From Arthrobacter sp. 18067 (GTDB lineage Bacteria; Actinomycetota; Actinomycetes; Actinomycetales; Micrococcaceae): DNA of 64,000 bases. Made by a program: the position numbers and the translations under genes. Shown here one piece after another: positions 49,276 to 58,238 of this stretch. The stretch spans positions 434,001 through 498,000 of the forward strand of contig NZ_CACSJJ010000001.1 of assembly GCF_902706295.1 (NCBI RefSeq), written 5' to 3'. Each line of letters starts with the position of its first letter. The first letter of the stretch is position 1. The notes below the pieces were generated by a model, which did no database searches, was not told the DNA's origin, and was given only the letters and a program-made list of their open reading frames with translations.

Positions 49276-50190
49276 ATGTCTCACACCACGAAAAACCTCC
49301 GCGGCATCCTCGCAGCCGTGACCACCCCGTTCACCGACGACGGCAGCGCTATCGATGAAGCAGCGCTCCAGCGTCAAGTTGAGCGACTGGTGTCTGCCGG
49401 TATCCACGGCATCGTCACCACCGGAACCACCGGCGAATTCACGACGCTTTCGGCCAACGAGTACCGTCGCGTCATCGAGCTCTACGTCAAGGGAGCGGGC
49501 AGTCGCATACCAGTCGTGGCTGGCATCGGCGCGCTATCGACCCAGGGAGCCATCGATCTTGCGCAGCACGCCGAAACCGTTGGGGCTGACGCGATAATGC
49601 TCGTTCCGCCGTTCTTTGACCCTTTGGACTTGAACGCCTTGAAGGCATTCCTCTCCGCTGTTGCCGGATCGATCAGCATACCGATCGTCTTCTACAACGT
49701 TCCTGGTGCGACGGGCATCCAGCTCACAGCAGCTGAGCTCGCTGAGCTAGGGGACATCGATGGTGTCGATTACATCAAAAACACCTCCGCCGACGCTGTT
49801 GGCCTTGCCGAACTTCTGGCCGCTCGCACGGACCGCATCAAGGCTTTCAATGGCTGGGACACCCTGACGTTCTTCGGCATTGCCAGCGGCGCCGAAGCCT
49901 CCGTCTGGGGCACCGCCGGGGTCGTGCCCGAACTCGCCGTCGAATTCTGGAACGTCCTCGCAGAGGAAAACGACCTGGTCCGCGCCCGCGAACTGTGGAA
50001 GCACCTCTGGGCCATTAGCGACTTCTTGGAGTCCGTTAACTACGTCGCCGGCATCAAAGCAGGTTTGGAACTCATTGGCGAACCCGTAGGCCCAGCCCGC
50101 CTGCCCATCCAGTCGCTTCCCGCCGACGAGCGGGAACGATTCGCCGGTATCCTGCGTGCCGCCGGCGTCCTTCCGGCAATAGCCGCATGA
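49276..50190 (+). CDS. Dihydrodipicolinate synthase / N-acetylneuraminate lyase family protein
   Basis: 304 residues. GILAAVTTPFTDDGSAIDEAALQRQVERLVSAGIHGIVTTGTTGEFTTLS (2-oxo acid loop), VFYNVPG with the proton-relay Tyr, and the Schiff-base Lys in DYIKNTS. Class I TIM-barrel aldolase/dehydratase. With a GntR/FCD regulator and a following aldehyde dehydrogenase, a catabolic role (aldol cleavage or dehydration of a sugar acid or hydroxy-amino acid derivative) is more likely than lysine synthesis. Confidence 0.9.
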   Translation: MSHTTKNLRGILAAVTTPFTDDGSAIDEAALQRQVERLVSAGIHGIVTTGTTGEFTTLSANEYRRVIELYVKGAGSRIPVVAGIGALSTQGAIDLAQHAETVGADAIMLVPPFFDPLDLNALKAFLSAVAGSISIPIVFYNVPGATGIQLTAAELAELGDIDGVDYIKNTSADAVGLAELLAARTDRIKAFNGWDTLTFFGIASGAEASVWGTAGVVPELAVEFWNVLAEENDLVRARELWKHLWAISDFLESVNYVAGIKAGLELIGEPVGPARLPIQSLPADERERFAGILRAAGVLPAIAA

Positions 50191-50398
50191 CCACGCGCTC
50201 CGCCAGAGGCGAACCCGGAAGCGGCTGGGGGCTCGTTCAAGGCCGCACTATGGCGGAGCGCCGGCATTACTGGGTAAGAAACCTGAATTCTGCTGCCCCG
50301 GCTCATGCTTCCTGAGCCGCGCGGCCATCCTGGCACTCCTCTGTGGACTTCTCAGACCTCAGCCTTATTGGGCCGCGAAAACATCCATCTGGAATCAA

Positions 50399-51925
50399 GT
50401 GCACAACCCGCCAACCGCACATCTTAGCGAACGACAGAAAGCAGGAGTTTTGAGCCAGTTCATCAACGGCAAGCTCGTCGAGGGCACCACGGGCGAAACC
50501 ATAGACGTCATCGACCCATCCAACGGTGAGACCATCACTACCCTCACTCTTGCCGGCAGCAATGACGTGGATCGCGCAGTCCAAGCGGCCAAAGAAGCGT
50601 TCCCGGCATGGTCCCGGGCAACGCCGGCCGAACGTTCCGCCGTGTTGACCAAGCTCGCAGCCCTCATGGAAGAACGGGCCGAGGAGTTCGCGCAACTTGA
50701 GTCACGCCAGGCTGGAAAACCCATCCGGCTCACCCGAGAATTCGACGTTCCGGGCACGATCGACAACATCGCCTTCTTCGCCGGCGCCGCCCGCAACCTC
50801 GAGGGAAAAGCCACCGGAGAATACTCCCCCGACCACACCTCTTCCATCCGCCGCGAAGCGATCGGCGTCATCGGCTCCATCTCACCGTGGAACTACCCTC
50901 TACAGATGGCCGCGTGGAAGATCCTGCCCGCAATCGCCGCCGGCAATACGATCGTTCTCAAACCTGCAGAGATCACACCATTGACCTCGCTCTTATTCGC
51001 CGAAGTGGCCACCGAAGCGGGACTGCCGGACGGCGTCGTGAACATCCTGACCGGCCGTGGCTCAACCGTTGGCGCCGAACTGCTCCGCCATCCCGACGTT
51101 GACATGCTCTCCTTCACGGGCTCCACCGGTGTGGGCCGCACCGTGCTGGAAGCGGCCGCGACCACTGCCAAGCGCGTCCACCTTGAGCTCGGCGGAAAGG
51201 CACCGTTCGTTGTATTCGACGACGCCGACCTCGAGGCCGCCATTCACGGCGCAGTGGCCGGGAGCCTGATCAACAGCGGACAGGACTGCACTGCCGCCAC
51301 CCGAGCGATCGTGCACCGCTCACTGTACGAAAAGTTCATTGACGGCGTCGCGGACCTCTACGCCAAGGTCAAACTCGGACGCACCCAGGACCCCGCCACC
51401 GATCTGGGTCCGCTCGTTTCCGAAACCCACCGGGACAAGGTGGCCGGGATGGTGGAACGCGCCCGCGGCTACGCACGCGTCATCGGCGGCGGAATCCCCG
51501 ACGAGGATCTAACCGCTGGCTCCTACTACCGCCCCACCCTGGTGGCCGACGCGAACCCGGACAGCGAAATCTTCCGCGACGAAATCTTCGGCCCCGTCCT
51601 GACGGTTACCCCGTTCGACACCGACGACCAAGCGATCGCCTTGGCCAACGACACCCCCTACGGGCTCGCCGCTTCGGCTTGGACCAAGGACGTCTACCGC
51701 GCCCTCCGTGCCACCCGCGAAATCCGCGCGGGCGCCGTCTGGGTCAACGACCACATCCCAATCATCAGCGAAATGCCCCACGGCGGAATGAAGCAGTCCG
51801 GTTTCGGAAAGGACATGTCCACCTATTCCCTGGACGAATACACCGTTGTCAAACACGTCATGTACGACCTCACCGGGAACAAGGCCAAGGCCTGGCACCG
51901 AACCATTTTCACCCTTGAGGACTAG
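50399..51925 (+). CDS. Aldehyde dehydrogenase (gamma-aminobutyraldehyde / betaine aldehyde type)
   Basis: 508 residues if the GTG at 50399 is used. A TTG at 50450 is closer to AGGAG, but with only two bases of spacing, so the start is uncertain. QFINGKLVEGTTGETIDVIDPSNGE, ISPWNYPLQMAAWKILPAIAAGNTIVLKPAE, SFTGSTGVGR, catalytic Glu in LELGGKAPFVVFDDADLEAA and Cys in NSGQDCTAATR. Residues are of the PatD/BADH group. It lies 208 bases after the DapA-like gene; a short hairpin (50299-50319) lies between. Confidence 0.9.
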   Translation: MHNPPTAHLSERQKAGVLSQFINGKLVEGTTGETIDVIDPSNGETITTLTLAGSNDVDRAVQAAKEAFPAWSRATPAERSAVLTKLAALMEERAEEFAQLESRQAGKPIRLTREFDVPGTIDNIAFFAGAARNLEGKATGEYSPDHTSSIRREAIGVIGSISPWNYPLQMAAWKILPAIAAGNTIVLKPAEITPLTSLLFAEVATEAGLPDGVVNILTGRGSTVGAELLRHPDVDMLSFTGSTGVGRTVLEAAATTAKRVHLELGGKAPFVVFDDADLEAAIHGAVAGSLINSGQDCTAATRAIVHRSLYEKFIDGVADLYAKVKLGRTQDPATDLGPLVSETHRDKVAGMVERARGYARVIGGGIPDEDLTAGSYYRPTLVADANPDSEIFRDEIFGPVLTVTPFDTDDQAIALANDTPYGLAASAWTKDVYRALRATREIRAGAVWVNDHIPIISEMPHGGMKQSGFGKDMSTYSLDEYTVVKHVMYDLTGNKAKAWHRTIFTLED

Positions 51926-52190
51926 CAGATTGACGTTGACGGGAGTCCCCGGACGTTTTGAGGCAAGGGCGAATTGGTGACCGGAGACGGCGGGGGTATT
52001 GGCTCGGCGATCAGCCGAACATCAACGCGCTCCCTCCTTTCTTCCGCGCCGTGCCAGCACACATGATCGAATCCGGTGGAGGCCCGTGGTGAACACGGCG
52101 CCCCGGTGGCGCCCGCCCGGCACTGGGTCACCCGCCTACATCACGAGTGCGGACTACGTCCGCTGAACTCTTCACAGAAAGTTGCCACGC

Positions 52191-52457
52191 ATGAACCTCA
52201 GGCCCGTCAAAAATTGGACCATCTTGGTGGGCACGAACGTCGAACTCCGACAGCACGGACGCCCCGTATGCAATGGATACGTTGACGCCGTAACCAGAGA
52301 CGGCGCTATCCTCTGGCTCCTGACACCCGGCCACGGTCGAAGACTCTTCGAGAAGGCAGAGTTTTTCGAGGCCTGGGCAACCGAGGAACGGTCGGGGTTC
52401 CACTACCGGGTCACCTTGGCGGAATCTGCGGCAAGACGACATTTGTGCGGATGCTAA
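52191..52457 (+). CDS. Small conserved hypothetical protein
   Basis: 88 residues from the ATG at 52191. NWTILVGTNVELRQHGRPVCNGYVDAVTRDGAILWLL, then RRLFEKAEFFEAW, then GFHYRVTL. The pattern (a short beta-barrel-like repeat of 'G-x-x-V-E ... DGxILWL ... F-x-x-x-E-x-x-x-W') is one I associate with small proteins of Arthrobacter relatives; no function is known. Its ILWLL codons are part of a 16-base direct repeat recurring at the edge of the IS21 element. Confidence 0.6.
   Translation: MNLRPVKNWTILVGTNVELRQHGRPVCNGYVDAVTRDGAILWLLTPGHGRRLFEKAEFFEAWATEERSGFHYRVTLAESAARRHLCGC
52308..52323 (+). repeat. 16-bp direct repeat, copy 1
   Basis: ATCCTCTGGCTCCTGA, inside the small hypothetical gene. The same 16 bases occur at 52729-52744, at the left edge of the IS21 element. 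Confidence 0.7.
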
Positions 52458-52467
52458 ATCTGGTGGA

Positions 52468-52728
52468 CGCTCATGCCGAAGGCGAGTCGGGGGCAGTCCC
52501 CAAGGCTCATCAGCAGGTTCTTTGTCCAACTGAGGCCCTTGCTGCTGCACCACTTCCCGTGCTCCACCGAAGAGAATATCCGGGCACAGCTGCTGCTTGG
52601 AGCAGTTGCAGTTTGTTCACGCGCCACATGCCCTAAGACTGCACCGAATCTGAGGATTACCGGCGCTGAGGACCGCGGGGCTCCTGGGCATGCGTTGTCC
52701 GCCAAGGTCCACGACACGAGTCCCTAGA
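52468..52728. other. Short stretch without a recognisable gene
   Basis: Open frames on both strands (52454-52717 minus and 52473-52727 plus) overlap completely and neither has a signature or ribosome site. With the next 158 bases, which belong to the IS21 left end, this makes about 430 bases without a gene. Confidence 0.4.
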
Positions 52729-52744
52729 ATCCTCTGGCTCCTGA
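52729..52744 (+). repeat. 16-bp direct repeat, copy 2
   Basis: ATCCTCTGGCTCCTGA, directly abutting the presumed IS21 left end (TGATTATGGCAG). It is identical to 52308-52323, so the small-gene sequence may have been partly duplicated before or during insertion. Confidence 0.7.
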
Positions 52745-52886
52745 TTATGGCAGTTTGTTTTGGGACCGGGTTTGCAGTTTATTTGGGGCCCACTTCACGG
52801 CTCGCCGGTTGATGAATCGCAGTTTCAGCTGAGCCCACCCCACCGTTGGTTCCATCAGAGTGTTTTTCCGACAGTGGAAGGCAGTG

Positions 52887-54578
52887 ATGGAGTTGAGAGT
52901 GGAGCTTTTCGCGAGGATCCGCCGGGATTCGAGGGTTCGTGGGATGTCTATCCGTGCCCTGGCCCGTGAGCACAGGGTCTCGAGGAGGACGGTTCGGCAG
53001 GCTTTAGCGGCAGCGGTACCGCCCGCGCGGAAGCGTTCCTCTCGTCGGGCACCGAGGCTTGATCCTCTAAAAGGCATCATTGAGTCGATGTTGCTGGACG
53101 ATTTGGACGCTCCACGGAAACAACGCCATACCGCGCAACGGGTTTTTGACCGTCTGGTTGATGAGCACCAGGCGGTCATTTCGTACTCATCGGTCCGGCA
53201 ATACGTGAAAGCTCGAAGGGCCGAGCTCGCCGTAGAGTCCGGGACCGCACCGGTTGAAGCGTTCATCCCCCAGGAACACGCCCCGGGCGCTGAGGCCGAG
53301 GTCGACTTCGGTGACGTATGGGTGGACTTGGACGGGGTGCGGACCCGATGTTACATGTTCGCTTTCCGGCTTAGTCACTCTGGAAAATCTGTCCATCGCG
53401 TATACCCGACCTGCGCGCAGGAGGCCTTCCTGGAGGGGCATATCGAGGCGTTCCAGGTCTTGGGTGGTGTCCCGACTAAACACATCCGCTACGACAACCT
53501 CACCTCGGCCGTGACGAAGGTTGTCTATGGTGCCGGGCGTCAGCGGATGGAGAACGAGCGCTGGGTCCTGTTTAAATCGCACTTTGGCTTCGATTCCTTT
53601 TACTGCGAACCGGGGATCGCGGGCGCACATGAAAAGGGCGGGATCGAAGGCGAAGTCGGAAGGTTCCGCAGGAATTTCCTGACCCCCGTTCCGGTGGTGA
53701 AGACCTTGGCTGAGCTCAACGACCAGCTCAGGGTGTGGGACGAGGAAGAAGACGCCCGGAGGATCGCCCAAAGGCTTCGCACGATTGGGCAGGACTTCGC
53801 CGTCGAACAACCTTTGCTATCACCCTTGCCGGCAGAGACCTTTGATCCTGGACTGGTGCTGACTCCGCGAGTCGATCGGTCCGCGCTGATTACTGTGCGG
53901 TCGATGAAGTACTCCGTCCCGGCGAGATTCATCAACCGGAGAGTCCGGGTTTCGCTGCAGGCCACACAGGTGAGGATCTTTGATGGCCGGACCTTGGTCG
54001 CGACCCACCCACGGACCGTGGGCAGAGGAAGGCAATGCGTCCAACTTGATCACTATCTTGAAGTACTCAGGGTCAAACCCGGAGCCCTTCCGGGCTCCAC
54101 TGCGTTGGCGCAGGCCCGTGAAGCAGGAGTCTTCACCCCGACCCATGACGCGTTCTGGGCTGCCGCCCGCAAAACCGACGGTGACACCAAAGCCATCATG
54201 GAGCTCATCGATGTATTACTCCTGCACAGGGTCATGGACGCTACCGATGTCATTGCCGGGATCGCCGCTGCGCTATCGGTGGGCGCAGTCAGCGCCGACG
54301 TCGTCGCCGTCGAGGCTAGGCGCGTAGCCGCCGAACGGAGCGCTCCCGGGTGGGTCCAGCCCGATTGCGATTCCGGCGCGAAAGAAAAAATTGTCGAGCA
54401 CCGAATTGTCAGTCTCACCCAGCGTCGACTTACCGACCCTGCAGCTGTGATCGCTGGCCTGCCACCAGACACGCGCCCGGCCCCGACGGTTGCCGGGTAT
54501 GACCAACTACTGGCCAAACGTGCCATCCACGACACCGAACCCGGCGCCGTCACTACATCCAAGGAGCAGATCTCATGA
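52887..54578 (+). CDS. istA: IS21 family transposase
   Basis: 563 residues from the ATG at 52887. The N-terminal HTH is RIRRDSRVRGMSIRALAREHRVSRRTVRQAL. The rve-type catalytic core has first Asp in AEAEVDFGDVWVD, second Asp in HIRYDNLTSAV and Glu in EKGGIEGEVGRFRRN. The C-terminal beta-barrel follows. All three catalytic residues are present and the frame is intact, so the enzyme may be active. Confidence 0.95.
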   Translation: MELRVELFARIRRDSRVRGMSIRALAREHRVSRRTVRQALAAAVPPARKRSSRRAPRLDPLKGIIESMLLDDLDAPRKQRHTAQRVFDRLVDEHQAVISYSSVRQYVKARRAELAVESGTAPVEAFIPQEHAPGAEAEVDFGDVWVDLDGVRTRCYMFAFRLSHSGKSVHRVYPTCAQEAFLEGHIEAFQVLGGVPTKHIRYDNLTSAVTKVVYGAGRQRMENERWVLFKSHFGFDSFYCEPGIAGAHEKGGIEGEVGRFRRNFLTPVPVVKTLAELNDQLRVWDEEEDARRIAQRLRTIGQDFAVEQPLLSPLPAETFDPGLVLTPRVDRSALITVRSMKYSVPARFINRRVRVSLQATQVRIFDGRTLVATHPRTVGRGRQCVQLDHYLEVLRVKPGALPGSTALAQAREAGVFTPTHDAFWAAARKTDGDTKAIMELIDVLLLHRVMDATDVIAGIAAALSVGAVSADVVAVEARRVAAERSAPGWVQPDCDSGAKEKIVEHRIVSLTQRRLTDPAAVIAGLPPDTRPAPTVAGYDQLLAKRAIHDTEPGAVTTSKEQIS

Positions 54579-55390
54579 GTCCAACCCCGCCAGTTGTTGT
54601 GTCCCAGACCCTGCGGCGACGCCGGGGACTGACCGAACAAGCCGCCGTCGCAGCGGTGGACCAAGCATGCCGGCGTCTTCGGTTGCCCACGATCAGGGCC
54701 GTCCTAGACGAAGCACTCCACGTCGCTGGCAAGGAACAGCTCTCCTACCAGGGCTTCCTCGCTGAACTTCTCCTGGCGGAGTGCGACGACCGAGACAGGC
54801 GTTCCTCAATCCGAAGGGTCAAATCCGCAGGTTTCCCACGGGATAAATGGCTTGGGGACTTTGATTTTGAAGCTAACACGAACATCAACCCGGCAACGAT
54901 CCACACCTTGGCCAGCGGAGATTGGTTACGCAAGGGGCAGCCCCTATGCCTTATCGGTGACTCCGGGACCGGCAAATCCCATCTGCTCATCGGGCTCGGC
55001 ACCGCCGCGGCCGAGAAAGGCTTCCGGGTCAAATACACCCTCGCCACCCGTCTCGTGAACGAACTCGTTGAGGCCGAGAACGACAAAGCCCTGGCTAAAA
55101 CCATCGCTCGCTATGGCCGCGTCGATCTTCTCTGCATCGACGAACTTGGCTATATGGAACTGGACAAACGAGGCGCCGAACTTCTCTTCCAAGTCCTCAC
55201 CGAACGCGAGGAAAAGGCATCCGTCGCCATCGCCACGAACGAATCCTTCTCCGGCTGGACGAAAACCTTCACCGACCCACGCCTCTGCGCGGCCATCGTG
55301 GACCGGCTCACCTTCAACGGCACCATCATCGAAACTGGAACAGACTCCTACCGCCTCGCCCACACACTAGCCCAACAAGCCGCCGGCTAG
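54575..55390 (+). CDS. istB: IS21-like element helper ATPase
   Basis: 271 residues. Walker A GDSGTGKSH and Walker B LLCIDELGY of the DnaA-like AAA+ IstB family, then RLCAAIVDRLTFNGTIIETGTDSYR. It overlaps istA by four bases (ATGA). It helps IstA in target capture. The N-terminus has an additional arginine-rich segment before the usual start of the family. Confidence 0.95.
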   Translation: MSPTPPVVVSQTLRRRRGLTEQAAVAAVDQACRRLRLPTIRAVLDEALHVAGKEQLSYQGFLAELLLAECDDRDRRSSIRRVKSAGFPRDKWLGDFDFEANTNINPATIHTLASGDWLRKGQPLCLIGDSGTGKSHLLIGLGTAAAEKGFRVKYTLATRLVNELVEAENDKALAKTIARYGRVDLLCIDELGYMELDKRGAELLFQVLTEREEKASVAIATNESFSGWTKTFTDPRLCAAIVDRLTFNGTIIETGTDSYRLAHTLAQQAAG

Positions 55391-55716
55391 ACCCAAATCA
55401 TGCCCGAAAGGCCGAGATCTGGACCGAGTGCAACCTCTCAACAGGCAAGGAGCAGCTGACTGCTACCGCTGCCAGAGGCTTTCCTCAGAGGCCCAGGCGC
55501 GCCAGGAGGGTGTCCCGCTTCCAAAAAAGCGGGGCACCCTGACGATGATCTCGCCCAACAAAGAAGTCAGTGTCTCTGTCCGGCTGGAACCGCCCATCCT
55601 GACCTATGACAAAGTCCATTGGTGAAGACCTTCTTTTTGAACCCGGAAGAAACGGCCTATACAAATTTTCTTCCGAGAACCTGAAACCTTTTGCGCCTTC
55701 GCGGACAATACAGAGT
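55391..55716. other. Intergenic region between IS21 and the sigma operon
   Basis: 326 bases. It holds a hairpin (55507-55540) and an inverted repeat CGGAAGAAA / TTTCTTCCG (55644-55652 and 55667-55675) about 40-70 bases upstream of the sigma-factor ATG, where an autoregulated promoter would lie. Confidence 0.5.
55507..55540. terminator. Hairpin, possible terminator
   Basis: AGGGTG-T-CCCGCTT pairs with AAGCGGG-G-CACCCT around a CCAAAA loop. There is no T-tract on the plus strand. Confidence 0.45.
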
Positions 55717-56310
55717 ATGGGGGACATCGAAGCTAGAGACGACGGCCTGTGGACACGGAGCCTTGAAGGTGATGGCGCTGCATTTGGAATGCTCTTCGAT
55801 CGCCATCGTGACAGGGTTTTCCGCCACGCGTATCGAGTCTGCGGTGATCGCACCACGTCAGAAGACGTCATGGCGACAGCCTTTCTGGAGCTTTGGCGCC
55901 TTCGGCAGAAGGTAGTTCTGGTCGAGCAGTCCATACTCCCCTGGATCCTGGCTACGACAACCAACATCGCCCGGAACGCCCAGAGAGCGTCATTCAGATA
56001 CCGTAGGATGCTCGATTCTCTGCCGCATCAGGAAGAGGCGAGTGTCGAAAGTGGAGAGTTGACTTACCTGCAATCCGCACTGGACCGGGACATGGTCGAG
56101 GCCCTGCAGAAGCTCAGCACCGCAGACCTTCAACTCTTCACGTTGGTGGCGTTCGAAGGCTATACAGTTGCCGCCGCCGCCGAACTTTTGAAGCTAACGC
56201 CTTCGGCCGCAAAGAGCAGAATGCATCGCGCCCGTCAAAAGATGAAGGCCGCTTTGAACCATCAACCGCCGGTTACGGGCCAGCTTGCCATGGAAGGAAA
56301 ACGATCATGA
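55717..56310 (+). CDS. RNA polymerase sigma factor, sigma-70 / ECF type
   Basis: 197 residues from the ATG at 55717. Region 2: AFGMLFDRHRDRVFRHAYRVCGDRTTSEDVMATAFLELWR. Region 4: ALQKLSTADLQLFTLVAFEGYTVAAAAELLKLTPSAAKSRMHRARQKMKAA. This is the two-domain structure of extracytoplasmic-function factors. The next gene overlaps by four bases and encodes a membrane protein in the anti-sigma position. Upstream inverted repeat CGGAAGAAA/TTTCTTCCG may be its own target. Confidence 0.9.
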   Translation: MGDIEARDDGLWTRSLEGDGAAFGMLFDRHRDRVFRHAYRVCGDRTTSEDVMATAFLELWRLRQKVVLVEQSILPWILATTTNIARNAQRASFRYRRMLDSLPHQEEASVESGELTYLQSALDRDMVEALQKLSTADLQLFTLVAFEGYTVAAAAELLKLTPSAAKSRMHRARQKMKAALNHQPPVTGQLAMEGKRS

Positions 56311-57128
56311 ACGACCTCAAAGTCGATGAAGGATTCAGCCAGGCGCTGCGTGCGGAGCTGATTGCCCGGGTGGAGAAGTCATCGTCTGCACATACCCGAA
56401 GGAAACTCCGCGGTTGGCTTGGTGTTGGTGTCTTCGTCGGAGCAGGTTTGCTGGGCGGAGTGGGCGCGACCGCTGCCGGCCTTCTTACTATCCCTGGTGC
56501 ACCGCAAATTACTCCGCTCGGAACACCAGTGACGAACACTTATACGGGAACAGCCACAATTGAGTTCGGCGATGCACCACCTGAGGCAACGGCTATCCGA
56601 GTGAAGGTAACGTGCCTGACCACCGGTTCCTGGGCCTACGAAACTGGCGCGACCAGTACCTGCAAGGCCGCAGACGTTGATGGCCCCACGGGTGTTACCC
56701 AATACCAGATCCCGCTCGTCCCGGGAAAAGAGACCATGACCATCCGCACTCAAGCTCAGAGCCAGTGGCAGCTAACGTGGAGCTTCGTGAACGAGCAATC
56801 CACCGACTGGGCAACCAACGCTGCGGGGGACACCTACGGCGCACAGAACGACAAGGGACTGGCTCAAATGGTGGCTGTCCAGGCGACAAATGGTGTCTTC
56901 GGTTATGTCTACAACACAGAACTCGAAGAGGCGACAGGTGTTGCTGCGATACGCACCTTCAAGACCCGCGAGGAGGCTCTCGCCTGGCAGGAGCAACGCC
57001 AAGGCAAGGACGTTTCCATTCCCGTTTACGACTCCGAGGGGAAAAACGTCGTGGGTGAATTTGTTATCCAAGACGGAGGTGGAGAGATCATCGAGCGCGG
57101 GACCGGACTTTCCAGTCCAATAGAGTGA
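56307..57128 (+). CDS. Single-pass membrane protein in anti-sigma position, with repeated C-terminal domain
   Basis: 273 residues. Residues 1-35 are cytoplasmic and charged, 36-58 are a membrane helix (GWLGVGVFVGAGLLGGVGATAAGLL), and the rest is outside. A beta-rich middle with two cysteines (VTCLTTGS..., TSTCKAAD) is followed by a C-terminal domain (about 200-265): ATNGVFGYVYNTELEEATG, EEALAWQEQRQGK, IPVYDSEGKNVVGEFVIQ. The same domain ends the protein at 57725. Position and topology suggest an anti-sigma factor or sensor; no zinc-binding anti-sigma motif is visible. Confidence 0.7.
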   Translation: MNDLKVDEGFSQALRAELIARVEKSSSAHTRRKLRGWLGVGVFVGAGLLGGVGATAAGLLTIPGAPQITPLGTPVTNTYTGTATIEFGDAPPEATAIRVKVTCLTTGSWAYETGATSTCKAADVDGPTGVTQYQIPLVPGKETMTIRTQAQSQWQLTWSFVNEQSTDWATNAAGDTYGAQNDKGLAQMVAVQATNGVFGYVYNTELEEATGVAAIRTFKTREEALAWQEQRQGKDVSIPVYDSEGKNVVGEFVIQDGGGEIIERGTGLSSPIE

Positions 57129-57251
57129 AATATTCGAATAAGTAGAAAAACTTTTTCTCAGTAGTTGTTGCCTGGCAGGTGATGTTGCGGTTACGCTGAC
57201 CACAATCCTCAAGGCCGAGGATTTCTAAACTGCAAATCTCTTGGGGGGATT

Positions 57252-57707
57252 TTGAAAAAGTTTGTTCGAGGGCTGACATGCGCCCTTTTCGCAGTAACAT
57301 TGGCGTCCATCCCTATTGCAGCGAATGCAGGTACTGCGTCAGGCCCTGGAAGCTATTATTATGTGGGTGGATTGCAGTATTTTCATGAGCCGGCAATCAG
57401 CACGACGCCAGGCTTTGCGACCGCCTTTACTTTTGTGGGGCCAGCTGCAGCCTGTGTGGGGTCGGGTACGGTGGCTGCACAGGGCCGAGTCATTCGGCAG
57501 TATCAGCAGAGTGCCGCGGTCCTAGTTTCCGAAAGCCCCACGAAGTATCAAGTAGGCACCATGTGCTCAGGCCAAGTAATGACCGCCAGTGCTAGTTATG
57601 CGGGCAATGGGGATTTCTACAGCTACGGTCGGTCATATGCCTACAATCCGGGCACGGGGGCATACGTTAGTGCCATGACAATTCCGGGTTACATTCAGCA
57701 AGCTTAG
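57252..57707 (+). CDS. Secreted small protein of unknown function
   Basis: 151 residues from the TTG at 57252, preceded by GGGGGGA. Signal peptide KKFVRGLTCALFAVTLASIPIAANA with a likely cleavage after ANA. The mature part is rich in Gly, Ser, Tyr and Ala, has two cysteines (AAACVGSG, GTMCSGQ) that could pair, and no recognised family. Downstream of the sigma operon and followed 17 bases later by the next secreted/membrane protein, so it may be a target of this sigma factor. Confidence 0.65.
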   Translation: MKKFVRGLTCALFAVTLASIPIAANAGTASGPGSYYYVGGLQYFHEPAISTTPGFATAFTFVGPAAACVGSGTVAAQGRVIRQYQQSAAVLVSESPTKYQVGTMCSGQVMTASASYAGNGDFYSYGRSYAYNPGTGAYVSAMTIPGYIQQA

Positions 57708-57724
57708 TGGGCAGGGGGAGCCTC

Positions 57725-58186
57725 ATGAAAAAGAAAAACATAAAGAATCGTGTCGCATTTGTGGGAATCGGCACAGTTATTCTCGCCGGACTAGGTTTGG
57801 GGGCAGCTATGGCAACGACATCGTCAAGCCCAGACAATCAACCAACAGCAGTGACGCAACAGAAGCCGGTTATCAACGCCCCGGACTACAAAACCAACGC
57901 CCGTGGTCAAACGTTCGGTTCCATCAGCGAAATCGATGGGCAGCCAGTGGAACCGGACCTGATCCAGGCATTGGCTACCAATGGCACCGTTGGCTACGTC
58001 GACGATGATGCACTCAAGGCAGCGACGGGACACCCGTCTCAATTCAAGTCACCCGAGGAAGCTTTGAGATGGCAAGAAGCCAACGGTAACAAGACCACCG
58101 TTATACCTGTGTACGAATCAGACGGGGTCACTCGGGTAGGAGAATTCGTGATTCAGCCATCTGAGGGTGAGGAGATCAAGAAGTAG
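57725..58186 (+). CDS. Membrane-anchored or secreted protein with the repeated C-terminal domain
   Basis: 153 residues from the ATG at 57725 behind GGGGGAG. A hydrophobic segment (VAFVGIGTVILAGLGLGAAMA) serves as anchor or signal. The C-terminal half, ATNGTVGYVDDDALKAATGHP, EEALRWQEANGNK and IPVYESDGVTRVGEFVIQ, is clearly homologous to the end of the anti-sigma-position protein. It ends before a strong hairpin. Function unknown; the shared domain probably recognises the same partner outside the cell. Confidence 0.7.
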   Translation: MKKKNIKNRVAFVGIGTVILAGLGLGAAMATTSSSPDNQPTAVTQQKPVINAPDYKTNARGQTFGSISEIDGQPVEPDLIQALATNGTVGYVDDDALKAATGHPSQFKSPEEALRWQEANGNKTTVIPVYESDGVTRVGEFVIQPSEGEEIKK

Positions 58187-58205
58187 CCAAGATGTAGTTC
58201 ATGAA

Positions 58206-58238
58206 CAGAGGCGAGGGACTAACGGGCCCTCGCCTCTG
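58206..58238 (+). terminator. Terminator hairpin of the sigma-factor cluster
   Basis: CAGAGGCGAGGG pairs perfectly with CCCTCGCCTCTG (12 bp) around a nine-base loop, 20 bases after the last stop codon. No T-tract follows. Confidence 0.75.

Larger units (their letters stand above)
52743..55410 (+). mobile_element. IS21-family insertion sequence
   Basis: The istA-istB gene pair with overlapping ends is diagnostic of IS21. The left end, beginning TGATTATGGCAG, has three repeats of the form GCAGTTT-(N)-GGNCC (52750-52767, 52774-52791, 52819-52836), the multiple terminal repeats typical of the family. Near the right end only a partial match (GACCCAAATCATGCC, from 55389) is seen, and no clear inverted copy of the left tip, so the right boundary is approximate and may be damaged. 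No target duplication could be assigned. Confidence 0.8.

Noticed and set aside
52454..52727. Opposed open frames next to the IS21 left end (87 codons minus, 84 codons plus)
   Set aside because: They overlap completely, lack ribosome sites and have no family resemblance.
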